Part shown: positions 1-10,241 of the stretch, in pieces
Position numbering within the stretch: the first letter of the stretch is position 1
Layout: the number at the start of each line of letters is the position of its first letter
NCBI RefSeq assembly: GCF_037975245.1
Contig: NC_092574.1
Location: forward strand, 698,001 to 762,000
Reading direction: 5' to 3'
Length of the DNA stretch: 64,000 nt
Source: Apostichopus japonicus
Taxonomy: Eukaryota > Echinodermata > Holothuroidea > Aspidochirotida > Stichopodidae
Notes under the pieces: model-generated
Database searches by the model: none
What the model was told of the DNA's origin: nothing
What the model saw: only the letters and a program-made list of their open reading frames with translations
Program-made: the position numbers and the translations under genes

Positions 1-70
1 ATGTTAAGGGTTCAGTAGTACAATGGCTGTAACTACTCATTCTGAAACAGAGAACCTGTTAGATCAAGTT

Positions 71-394
71 CAGTGGCGGAGGCTTCATACAGTCGGGGGG
101 GGGGGTGGATGCCTCCCTGCCAGACTCAAAATGGACTGCTGGCGCCCTTTTCAGCTTTTTACCACTTTTTACTTATTCGCGATTATTGACTTTTTATTAC
201 ACTCTCATCTACCTATTGACATTTGTCACATTATCTGCAAAGGGTCAATTCCGGCGATCTAGGGAGTAACTTTACTCAAAAAAATTCTGTACACTCCGCG
301 CCAACCTTTGGTGGCGCTCCGCTTAGATAGTGTCGAAAGCGCCCCTACAGACCCTTCTCGCCCCCCCTGACCAATACCCCTAGCTCCGCCACTG
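71..394 (-). mobile_element. Non-autonomous hAT-type element, copy 1
   Basis: Short DNA transposon with terminal inverted repeats CAGTGGCGGAG and CTCCGCCACTG. It is flanked by a perfect 8-bp target-site duplication ATCAAGTT (63-70 and 395-402), the length made by hAT transposases. It has no coding capacity. The interior carries the core module GCGCCAACC...GGTGGCGC near 299-330, read here on the minus strand, and a G-run just inside the left end. Four further copies are in the window. Open frames across it are fortuitous. Confidence 0.9.
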
Positions 395-402
395 ATCAAG
401 TT

Positions 403-1293
403 CTACTCAAGTCACTCCGCAGAGCACTGACTAAAGCAGTATTCTTATCTGATATGTTCCTGCAAAAACTGTAACAAAGAAGCGCTTGACACAAAAGCGC
501 TTTTCAGAGGAGTTGACCTACCCTGTACAGGCAGAGGTGACTGCTTGCAGGAGAGCACTCAAATAAGACCACTGCAACATTGTGAAAGTTTTATCAACAT
601 GTTTAAACTGCCTTGCAAAGTGCTACATTGGAAATCATTCACATTGCCCAAAGCATTTATTTCTATGCAAGAGGGGCAGGAAGTACACATTTCCATGTAT
701 GCCAAATGCTACAAAGGGTTCTCTGCTAATATCCCACACTGACAGCAGGAAGCTAAACAAAATACCTGAGACACCCACCTGCAGCAAACATTATGGTCCA
801 CTCGTTTTGAGACTTAATTCCACTCAAATGTAGATACCATTAATTAGGCTTTCACTGTGACCAATCCAAAACATAGTACCACATTTTCATGCAATAGTCA
901 GTACAGGGACCAGTGCCATACACATAACATATAATGTGCCTGAAGAGTCCATAGCCAGGAAGATGGAAGCTGCAATATTAAAGGTGAGCTCAAATAGTTC
1001 ATGTTTCCAGACTCAGAAATAGATGCAAAGAAAACAGCAATGTGATGAATTATGTAAGAGAGGCAAGGCATACAGATGGAGGAGAGCACAACTCAGAGAG
1101 AGAAGTACAAGCTACATGGTAGAACTATAAACATAAACCAGTCCAGTATCTATAAGAAAGATCAACTGATTCAAGACCAGTTACTCTAGGATGAAAAACT
1201 ACACTGATCATAAAGATGACAATATTTACCAGAGATGCCAGTAATTTTAGTCTATCCACACTCACTGGGATGAGTTAAAACAGTATCACTCAC
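403..1293. other. No recognisable feature
   Basis: AT-rich single-copy-looking DNA. Only short frames without family resemblance or convincing splice context were seen on either strand. Confidence 0.5.
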
Positions 1294-1716
1294 TCAGGGA
1301 AGTAAGCAATCAAGCTGATGACCATGACCTTGGCAAATGCCATCAAACTTGCAAGGCCTTCTGCTGTGTTGCACTGCAAGATACTGTTGAGAGACGTGAC
1401 ACCTCTCTCCACATGTAGGCTGTTGTGGCATATGTAGGGGATGTCAAACGGTTTGGTCCTTAAAATTTCTTTACTTTGCACAATACTTTGAAGAGCATAT
1501 ATGTCACAATGTGGACTCTGCTGCCTCTTCTCTTAGCTGCCAGGGTTAGCATTGTGAAAATAATGCCATATGCTGGTGCCCCTGGCTTACTGGTGGTGTA
1601 GGCACCTGTCCACATTCTGCATCCCCTTGTGCCACATGCTGGGGCTGATGTATGTTTTGCCAACTTTTCATTTATGTCATCAGCCCATATGCCATCCAAT
1701 CTTGGTCTGACATTGT
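1294..1716 (-). pseudogene. His-Me finger (HNH-type) endonuclease-like exon, frameshifted
   Basis: Minus-strand exon-like region that resembles the zinc-binding His-Me finger nuclease fold (zf-His_Me_endon, I-PpoI-like). Visible signatures in order are a CRMWTG segment followed by an AYG motif, an RVH...TYML strand, the zinc/metal segment PYICHNSLHV, and a C-terminal C-x-F-x-G-x-C-x-G-H-G-x(4)-D-C pattern ending at a TGA at 1294-1296. These sit in three reading frames, so at least two frameshifts are needed (about 1480 and about 1365). An acceptor (ATGTCAG) lies just upstream of 1716 on this strand. In the family this domain cuts or nicks DNA; here it looks broken. The family call rests on motif spacing seen by eye. 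Its link to the other minus-strand exons in 2.2-11.9 kb is unproven. Confidence 0.5.
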
Positions 1717-1720
1717 AAAG

Positions 1721-2239
1721 GTGTGAGTTTTCCAGTTACATATGTCTAAATGTATATAGGCCTATGCTTATTCTGAATGCAGTTTGGGGCTCAGTTCAGC
1801 TGATTCTTACACCACATTGAGTAGTAATGTATGCTTTTAAACTTCTGACTGTCGCTTTTGCTCTGCTAGGTACACTGCACAGAAGTAGGCTACTCACCAG
1901 ATGTACAACTTACCTATCAAATGAGCTACATGTACTACTTAGTGAGTGTAAGTCTGTGATGGTATAAGCTCTGAGGTGATGGGTATTACTTTCACTTTTC
2001 CCCTTTGAGGTAGCTGAGAGGTCTTTCACACCTACCCATGCAATCATCCCATTCTTTATCATAAAGTTGAAATTTGATTTCTTCTTGAATATGAAACTTT
2101 TTCCTAATTTTAAGTTGCTAACTCTTCAAACTCAACAACTTGTTTCTGTTCTTTTATGGTGAGATCATAGATGTGAGGAGTTCATAAATACTGATTTAGT
2201 TTCAGAACCAATTCCACATGTTAATCTTCTTACAACTGT
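1721..2239. other. No recognisable feature
   Basis: AT-rich sequence lying between two minus-strand exon-like blocks, consistent with intron. No repeat or domain recognised. Confidence 0.4.
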
Positions 2240-2420
2240 TTATTCAACATCTATGAGAAAAGGTTTCCTCATGTAAGTGAATGAGGTGTCAATGTTCCAA
2301 AAGTTTATTGAACCTTTCTGTCCAGCACATTTTTGGCATTTATATATATGTAAAATTCCACCTGTTTTCTGCCATACTTCCTCTGTTGGAAATGGTGTAG
2401 TGCAACCCTGCATTTCTGTA
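2240..2420 (-). CDS. Cysteine-rich exon-like ORF, downstream exon of the 5543-4466 pair
   Basis: Minus-strand open segment beginning after a strong acceptor (long T/C tract ending TTTACAG) whose first exon base is 2420. The frame gives a GC pair, then PFPTEEVWQKTGGILH, then YKCQKC, and stays open to a stop near 2240. The exon starts with one base completing a codon, and the exon at 4657-4466 ends with two bases, so the join keeps the frame and makes a cysteine (..ES-C-TEMQGC..). The C-x2-C pairs suggest metal binding. No family is assigned. The true 3' end is uncertain: a GT after AAAACAG (about 2364) and one near 2247 are both possible donors. Confidence 0.4.
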
Positions 2421-3099
2421 CTGTAAAGAAAGAAAAAATAGATAACTAAAATCCTGGTTATCAGTACTGAAGGGCTCATTTGTTAAAATTACAATTCATT
2501 TTTCTTAATCGTAGTTAACCATAAACATAGATTGAAAAACAGATCTTGTCTCTTACTATTTTTATAAGCAGAACTGCATGTGGATTCCTAACATAGTTAA
2601 CGATCAGCTATCTGCAGTATTCTGTTCGTAAGGTGTTTGTGTAATGTGGCTGAGCAAGAGTCTTTCCAGTAAAGCTGTTGGAAAAGGGAAGATCACTAAT
2701 GGAGTAAATGAAAACAATTAAATGATACCTTAAATAACTGTTGACTAGCTGATAAACATATTTATATTCTTAAATGCAATTTCCCCAGATTAGTGATAGT
2801 AATATACCTAACATGTGTTCATCCGTGGGTGCGAAAGCAATTATTTACTCTGTCACTGTGAATTTCCCTCATGCAGTGGCATTGCTGGCACGACTCTTGC
2901 TCAACAGTGTTCATGTTACATTTGCAAAGAAAAAGTTAAGCTTACCTTCTAAAAGGTTAAGTTAATCTTAAAAGTGCTAGTTCAAATAGGTTAAGGAGGT
3001 TGGCTTCTGCAATTGCGTAGGCCTACAGCACACATACTTTATGCTTGACCTTATTAGTTTAGATTAGTTTAGTAAAGAAAAAGGATCAGGAGGGACACT

Positions 3100-3420
3100 C
3101 AAGTCCCCATCAAAGACCCTATAGGAGAGGGAAGAAAACTGATGACACAAACGATCAGACCCGATTACAATGCTTAAAGTGCTTGTCCAAAGCATTCTTA
3201 AACCCATTCACACTACAGTACTTGCAAGTACAACTTTCTCAGGCAAACCATTCCACTCATTCACGACCCTATTAGAAAAAAAGTTATGCCGAATATTAAT
3301 GCTACTTTGTGACTTGTGGAGTTTAAGACAATGACATCTGGTACAACCACTATTAGCAAACATGAAAAAATCAGTGACTATCAAGATACTTAATCAAGAT
3401 ATCACTTTTATGAAACCTAC
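3100..3420 (-). pseudogene. 3' end of a LINE reverse transcriptase ORF, decayed
   Basis: On the minus strand the translation contains HNFFSNRVVNEWNGLPEKVV followed, after a frameshift, by TVNGFKNALDKHFKHC and a stop. This is the usual C-terminal tail of many jockey-group LINE ORF2 proteins. Everything upstream (RT and endonuclease domains) is missing, so this is a 5'-truncated, mutated copy, probably in an intron. Confidence 0.6.
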
Positions 3421-3760
3421 GTTTGAGTTGAATCTTGGACTTGGGTCACTGCATAAAATAGATCTATGGGAAAACTGTCCATGAACTTGTGTTTGAGTTA
3501 CTTTATTTCTCTGAAATTTAGTGACTCTAGCCCTGACTCGTCGCATAACTGGTAATAGTTCCTGAAAACTCCACATGAATTGAATATGGACCACTGAATC
3601 AAGAACTACTGGAGACTAATAATTCTTCACATCCTTAGCTAGATGAAGTAATGGTTTCTAATACAAACGGTATACTTTATCAACCCCGTTCTTGAACCAT
3701 TGACCAGAAAATTGTGTCCTTTCTGGAGAGAAGTATTGAAGGAGAACCGGACTGATGGTG

Positions 3761-4100
3761 TGCTATTTATAATAATCCCTCTGCCTAATACAAATACCAA
3801 GGTATTTAATTAAAAAATAGTGAATTGCACATAAAGCACCTAAGGCGACATCTTTGTCGCCCTAGGTGAATTCATCTCTTTTCACAACACTTAGGACGAC
3901 ATAGCATAAACTCACCACTTAGGGCGACGATGGTGATTTAGTGTAATTTCGTCACACTGGACCATTGTTCTCCAGTATGTGCACTATTTATAATAATCCC
4001 TTTGCAAAGTACATATAGCAAAGAATACAATTAACTAGTTAATTAATTTCACATATACATGATGCCCTATGTGAATTTAACTCTTTCCACAACACTTTAA
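3761..4100. repeat. Diverged tandem duplication, ~220-bp period
   Basis: The words CTATTTATAATAATCCCT, a ...CCCTAxGTGAATTxA block and CACAACACTT occur in the same order starting near 3761 and near 3981. Between them are GGCGACA-type words (TAAGGCGAC, TAGGGCGAC). No coding content. Confidence 0.5.
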
Positions 4101-4465
4101 ATAAATAAATTGGGAAAGACAAAACACCAGAGATCTACAGTCAATATGAAAAGATGCCTTTATACAGTATTTAGAACTGCTCAATGGGATCATTACAACT
4201 CAAGCTGGATCCTAAACCTGAAAATTTTCAACATATGAATTCTGGCCATTAACTTACATCACTAATAGTTTCAGAATTTGACTCCTGTTCATTTGTCAGT
4301 TTATTGAGTTATCGTAATGACAGGCTGTTAGCATTACACTCATAAACACACATACTGCTACTTCACAAAAATGCATTGTGTTACATATTGAAACAATTTT
4401 ACATAACACAAAACAGCATGGAATGAAAACAATATGACAAAAACAGGGAGTTTGCAGGAGCTCAC

Positions 4466-4657
4466 CAGGACTCGCAAAAGCCTTCAAGATCTTTGCAATC
4501 TAGACACACCTCAAGGTGCCCCTGCATACTCAAGCATGACATATAGCCCTTGTTACTAGGATATATTGGAATTACTGGATAGGAGTTTGCCCGACAGTGC
4601 CAAGTCTCATTGCAGGAAGTCCACTTCATCTCATTTGTTGTATGTAAGAAGAAGTAC
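4466..4657 (-). CDS. Cysteine-rich exon of an unidentified (USP-like?) protein
   Basis: Well-formed internal exon of 192 nt on the minus strand. The acceptor is a T-rich tract ending TTTCCAG and the donor is TCCTG|GTGAGC. The frame between is open for 63 codons, with TSCNETWHC, SYPVIPIYPS and EVCLDC...GFC. It starts with one base and ends with two, matching the donor of 5543-5305 and the acceptor of 2420-2240, so the three exons read through in one frame. The pattern of metal-type cysteine pairs around a SYPVIPIYP strand is reminiscent of the fingers region of ubiquitin-specific proteases, but no catalytic box is visible. The splice structure is more certain than the function. Confidence 0.5.
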
Positions 4658-5304
4658 CTGGAAAGGAAAAAATAAGTTACTCATTACAACAATGTTGCAT
4701 TTCTATTGCAATTTCCATTTGTTCCTTTACCCTCTGGATTATCAGGTATAAATGAAAACTTTCATTCAGCTTTTACTTAAAATTATCAGAATTACTATTA
4801 AGAGCAACAAACTTATAAATCAGATACAGACTATCATCTAAACCCAGCCTTACAAAATGTGCATCCTCATTGTATTGATGCAAGTTTATCAGTCAGATCT
4901 AACTGGTGCCATAATACCTCTTTCAAAAATGACTAATTCCCTGCAAACCTAAGCAAATTCCCAATCAGTTTCAATGTTAAAGGTAGTCTGTGTATGACCC
5001 AAATTATAGGATGCTATAATTGCTAGAAGTTTTCAACAAGTTACTTTCATGGAGGCCCTTAGTCCAAATTGTTCTCAGACATTCTTAATGAACACACAAG
5101 ATGACTGAATGTCCCCGTGAGGTAAATTTCCTCAAAAGTGGTAATAAAAACAGTTTATAGAATTTTGACCAAAGGTGACCATACTTGAATATTTGCATAT
5201 TTTGGGCCAACATGGCATAATTTTAAATAATATATTGAAAAGTTCACTTTTTTTTTTTTTGGTGTTGCTTTGATGCTTTTCACAGAACAATCTATATCTC
5301 TTAC

Positions 5305-5543
5305 TCATCTAAAAGTTTGCACTGGCTTTGGTTACAGGAAGTGCATGATGATGTGTAAACTGCACCAAGGAATTCTAATGCATCCTCCTGTGCAGTTGAA
5401 TCAAACTCTGGAAGAATCTGTTTCAACCTTGCGAGACAGGAGGCCCATGAAGTTCAGGTTGAAATTGCGTGGAAGAGAGCTTTGATTACTTCCATTAATT
5501 CAGAGCTATGTTCATTATAGTGTTGAATGATGCTGTAAAGAAG
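5305..5543 (-). CDS. Exon-like ORF with a USP-like QEDA-EFL segment, one nonsense codon
   Basis: Minus-strand segment from acceptor CTTTTTTTAG (first base 5543) to donor GATGA|GTAAGA (last base 5305), 239 nt. The translation includes HSSELMEVIKALFHAIST, a TGA at 5454-5456, then LKQILPEFDSTAQEDALEFL and SCTSCNQSQC. QEDALEFL preceded by a hydrophobic LP-F stretch matches the QQDA-EF box of ubiquitin-specific proteases. The catalytic Cys and His boxes were not found nearby. The donor leaves two bases that join in frame to the exon at 4657. The in-frame TGA means either a decayed gene, a shorter exon starting after the stop, or a sequence error. Confidence 0.4.
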
Positions 5544-8460
5544 CTAAAAAAAGAAGGAAAATTTAGATTTGTAGGAAATCGACATCTGACATGGGTGGCT
5601 CATCAATATAAGTGGAAAAGATTTGGGTTGCAACCTTCATTTTTATCTATTTTTTGTTAATGATTGCTTGATGTTTCAAAGCACTTTCTTGGAAGTCTGT
5701 CACTAGCTTCTGTAGCTGAAAAGTTACTCTCATCAAGTAAAATGATAAACACATCATATCTTAATAACCATTTGTTGGAATATGCTACTGGGAGAAAGGA
5801 GTAGAGGTATCATGAACTTGACAAAGAGAGTGCCCATGTTGGAAAATCTAGTATATTTGGGGGATAATAAAACTTAAAACCCTTCATTGTTGAAGTGAAA
5901 ATTATGATATTCTGCAATAAGTGCCAATCCTTGGGATGGGGTTGGAACATCACAAAATGCCCCTTGCAATTGTGCTGATATAGGTTGGGTTTTTCCCTTT
6001 ACTTCTCCAGGCATAAGGTTTTGTCAAGTATATGGTCCTGGCACAGTAAAAGTCTTTCATTTTTCAACATTTCCAGGTGGGGAGGATCAAGTCACATGAA
6101 GTCTTGCACCTCCATAGCTTGCAATCCCTGCCTTAATGAATTATTTCTAAAGCTGCATGGGTTGTCTTAGGTTATTTACCTTTAATTTGAATTTGAAGGA
6201 CCACTGCATGCTTTTAAGACAAAATTGCAAACTGGACAAATTAAGAAATATGATGTCCTTTAAGTTGGCTGAATTGGGACAAATTCATTCCAAAGTCATG
6301 ACTTGTTTTCTGAATTTTCTCTGTTCTTTCAACTTCCCTGTACATATTGGTCAAATGGTTTAAAATGAGTTGTATGAATAGTTGATAAAGCTGATATATT
6401 CTGACAAGTTGACAACCAGTTATTTCAATTGAATCATTTTTAATGAATTGTCTCACTGTAATTATTGATTGAGTGAGTGATCAGTCAATTAACTAAATCA
6501 TTAATTGAGTTAAAGTTCAATTAAAATTAGTTAGGGGAATCAATTAAAACAAGATCATGAAAATTAGATGACCTGTATGACTGAACTTTTCCTTTGAACT
6601 TGTTAGAGCAGTTTAAAACCTGTATGTGGTACTTCTAGCAACTGTCAAGTTGGAAAAAAAGAAAGTTCTCTTTACATTTTGAATAGCAATTTGGATTTTA
6701 GAGGACAAATTATTCCTTGCAAATAAATGCTTTCTTGAGTTCATTCATTTCAATTAGATGGCATATTGTTAATTGTTGGTGACAATAAAATTCAGATTTC
6801 AACTGAATCAATTTGAGAAGCTATACAGTATTAAATTGATTTTCATATGTTGGATGGTTATTTGCTAAGAACCAATAAATGCAGATCTATACCAATAGCA
6901 TGGGTACAGTCTTACAAGTATAGCTGGTACTGTAATAATTTTCAGAGTCATGTACCAACAAGTTATCAAGTTATCCCAACCACTGCAAATATTACCATTT
7001 TTGGGTGATATATGTTGAAAATATCCCATGCATGGAAATTATTGATTCAATATAGTTGCAAGCAAATTTGAAAACTCGAGTATACTTACACATTGCTTAA
7101 TTTCAACGTTTTTATCTGTAAAACATGGCACCATATAGCAAAGTTAATGAAGTGTGATGATTATGTCCTAAGAAACTGGCCAGCGTCACAATATCCCTGT
7201 ATCTGTTACGTCCTGAGATATTGGCATAGCAACACAACATCTACTTCCATACTTGCATAATGCTGAGCTGCAGACACTGGCCTTTGTGGCAAGATCTTGA
7301 ACACATATATTATGTATACTGTCTATCAAATATACTGTATGTATAAAATTTATCCTTATTTTTTTTTAAACCAACAGAAATTTAAGATGGTCAATATCAG
7401 TCCCTATTCTGGAAATGCCTCTATGAGGATTACTGTGATGATAGAATCAATGTTGATGAAAGAATAAATGTGACTTCATGCAGTGTTTTACAACCTGTAT
7501 AAAATTAATACTCCAACCACACATGCAAAGTGCAATGTGGTTCCCAGCTACACCACTCTTTGGGGAAATGGTAATTTGATGGCTGTTCTTCCTGCAAACT
7601 CAGTCTAGACAGTGTGTTAGATTATCAACTCAACCAACTTTGGCCAAGTTCCTGATGTTGTCAGCTGCAAGCCAGGAATCTCATTGGGTTGCTGCCACCA
7701 CCATGAAGATTTAAGCAGTATATCATTTCTACCATAACAACAACACTGGAATAGTAAAGCAACATTACCATAATGATGCTATATCACAATTCCCTTTTGA
7801 ATTAAGCAATATGTTAAGGGACATTTTCTTAATATTAGTTTGTTCAATATATGAAAAATCAACCAAGTTAAAATGCATTATGGTTCCATGATGTAACATG
7901 AGTAATTTGTGTATGCGTTTGTTTGTGTGTGGGGGGTGGGAAGGGGGTTGCACACACTTAATAGTAATTAAGGTTCTACAAATATTAGAAAAAGCTAACA
8001 ATAATGATTGAGATGCTACAAACATGGGCGAAAATGGAAAATATCTGCCAAGAAAACGAGACGGACTATTCCTGCAGGCTATGAGGTATCATTATGTTAA
8101 GTATCAACTCAAATGGAATAAAATTCTTCCGATTCTGTGTTTATTAGGAAATATCAGCTGCACCCTATTTTGTCACACATCTTATCAATATGCAGCAAAA
8201 TAATAGCACTGAAAACATTGAATTGTGTAACCAACCTGCTCAGCACAATAAACTTTAGTCATACCATATATGGTTGGTGAGCAATTGCAGATCAGGTTTT
8301 AATGTTATGCCCTGCCCACTCATTTCGTTGCACAATATCTGCACCAAAAGCAATAACGACCCTCCTTAGCTCATCATTGCTGCAAGGATCACCTCAAACC
8401 AACCTACCATTCTTCAGATTGGAGCTAACAAGAGAACGTCAGCTAAAATCTATTTTGGTC
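5544..8460. other. AT-rich intergenic or intronic DNA
   Basis: Almost 3 kb without a recognisable exon or classified transposon. It contains runs of ATTAATT and TTAATTGA words (6460-6560). Short frames are not supported by domain or splice evidence. Confidence 0.45.
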
Positions 8461-8630
8461 CTATTTCTTCTTCAAAGGAATGCCTGTGGAACTGTTAGTA
8501 TGTGTGTACAGCCCTTTCTCATTCACAGCCTTGACTCCATACGGACCAAGCCAAGAGTTTCCAACTTCCCTCCTCTTCGGGCATCCTTTCCTGCATTCCG
8601 GACAAGAACACTAGAACCAACTTTGAAGCT
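8461..8630 (-). pseudogene. Integrase C-terminal (GPY/F) exon, decayed
   Basis: Minus strand, after acceptor TTTTATTCAG. The frame reads FKVGSSVLVRNAGKDARRGG, then one base is lost and the next frame gives GPYGVKAVNEKGLY...PLKKK and a stop at 8461-8463. This is the SH3-like/GPY-F tail found in Ty3/Gypsy and Ginger integrases, which helps position the enzyme on target DNA. Together with 8942-8766 and 9818-9521 it forms a split integrase gene, a structure expected for a Ginger-type transposon or a domesticated integrase gene rather than an LTR element. Confidence 0.65.
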
Positions 8631-8765
8631 CTGAATAAAACAAAATCCAGCAAATATACATAAACATCATAATACAATGTATATGTTGCCATTCATTTAA
8701 CTACAGTCAGTTTTCAATGCACAACATAGCATTATGTAATAACCTGTTTTGATTGCTGCCTTTAG

Positions 8766-8942
8766 TCAAAATTCTTTTTCTTGCCGTTCTTGGGCTTTGC
8801 CAATATTTTCTTTCACAAAACCTTTGATTATGTCCTGCGACTGTGACATGATTTGTAAAACCCTCTCCCTCTGTGCATCGCTGCAGCAAGAGATTCTGGT
8901 TGGACAATGGAGTCTTCAATGTCCACTGGTAACAATGGCTCT
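8766..8942 (-). pseudogene. Integrase linker exon, frameshifted
   Basis: Begins directly after acceptor ATATATCCAG. The first frame reads EPLLPVDIEDSIVQPE, which continues the conserved M(Y/F)GR-x-P-x-LPVD block of gypsy-like integrases. A frameshift near 8849 leads into MSQSQDIIKGFVKENIGKAQ and a stop. The join with the preceding exon at 9521 is exact: ...ATG TTT GGA AG plus A GAG CCA gives MFGREPLLPVD. A 578-nt intron (9520-8943) separates them. Confidence 0.65.
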
Positions 8943-9520
8943 CTGGATATATGAAGATAAATTAACAATCAATTATTCCCAACACTTTGTTGACTGAAGA
9001 ATATTTAATTTTTTTTATATTTTATTTTCGCTATTAAGACCCTGGAACCATAAATTTGAGTCACATCACATACTCAAACCAGCAGAAATATAAAACCAAA
9101 GTATATTCTGTGCTGTTATAGGTCCAAATTGCATACCAGCCCAAAATATGATATATAGTATATGAAAAACAAAACCAATGTCAGTGGCATTAATTGCATG
9201 TATCTTAATTAATTGGCATGCTTTTATAGTTTAATGAATGTTCATCTTTTGTACTTGCTGAAGAGTGTACCATATACAGAATTAATCTGTTTATTTGTTT
9301 AGGTGTTGTAACTTACATAGGGTTATTGGTGGTCCTCTATTTAGCAGTTTTTCCCAGTACCTGGGATGTGTCGAATGAGATTTTATCCTATAGAGGATCA
9401 GTGTAGCTATGCAGGATTTGTCCAAACTCTCTTGTCCCTGATTGCTTTTCTCTGTACAGTATATGACCTTTACAAATGTAAACCTCTATTCAGCAATGGT
9501 AGGTTTGAATTATTACAAAC

Positions 9521-9818
9521 CTTCCAAACATCACAACGAAAGGAGAAAGACCTGTTGAACCATGTTTTGCTGTACGGTACCCCATGAGAATCGAAGACAG
9601 TGTTTCATCCCAGTCATCTTGGTTTTGATTGACAACTTTGATGAGTGGCATTTGCATTTTGCAGAGTTTGGTTGAATCTTTCATCCAGCCCATTGGTCTG
9701 TGGGTGGTAGCTGAAGGATACTCTGTGGCCCACCCCTGTCATGTCAAACAGGGACTTGTTCAGAGCATTAACAAATTCTCCTCTCTGGTCTGAGATGACA
9801 ATTTTCATGCACCCAAAT
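9521..9818 (-). pseudogene. Integrase catalytic-core exon (Ty3/Gypsy-Ginger type)
   Basis: Minus strand after acceptor TTTATTTAG. It carries the middle and end of a DDE integrase core: ISDQRGEFVNAL with the second catalytic Asp, then SYHPQTNGLDERFNQTL with the Glu of the D-D-35-E triad region, then DDWDETLSSILMGYRTAKHG and STGLSPFVVMFGR. An extra base near 9662 shifts the frame between FNQTLQ and the DWDE part. The exon ends at a weak donor, GGAAG|GTTTGT. Members insert DNA into the genome or survive as domesticated genes (KRBA2-like). This copy has several frameshifts and lacks the zinc-binding N-terminus, so it is a relic. Confidence 0.75.
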
Positions 9819-9902
9819 CTAAATAAATGAAAAATTAAACAAGTTGTTAAAGTACTGGTTATGAGTATGCTATTGTCGTGTTACAGAGCAGACGTCACTT
9901 AC

Positions 9903-9960
9903 TCTCTTTGTTGGGATCTGGGTAGGAGTTGAAATTTAAGCCCCAATGAATGAGCTGGAG
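9903..9960 (-). other. Possible short exon
   Basis: Open 58-nt segment on the minus strand between CACAAG and a strong donor GAGA|GTAAGT, translating LQLIHWGLNFNSYPDPNKE. It starts in phase 0, matching the end of the exon at 10326-10242. The pyrimidine tract before it is weak, and its end phase does not fit the integrase exon at 9818. Confidence 0.25.
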
Positions 9961-10241
9961 CTTGTGGATTAAACACCAAATGTTTCATCCCCTAGAGCAG
10001 TGGGTAGTTTCACTCAACATTCTATTAAAACGAAATGTAGTGTAAGCAATGAAACTTGAAATTTTCAACATGTTACATGATGTTGCATGTTAGTCGCAAT
10101 TTAACCTTGCATCTCATGATATGAAACACTAACATGTTAGGACAGCCCTTGAACAAAGCAATTAAACGTACATTAAACTAATGACACTATACTCAAATTG
10201 ACAGTTGAATGATCCATTAATTAATAGTTTTGTCATCTCAC

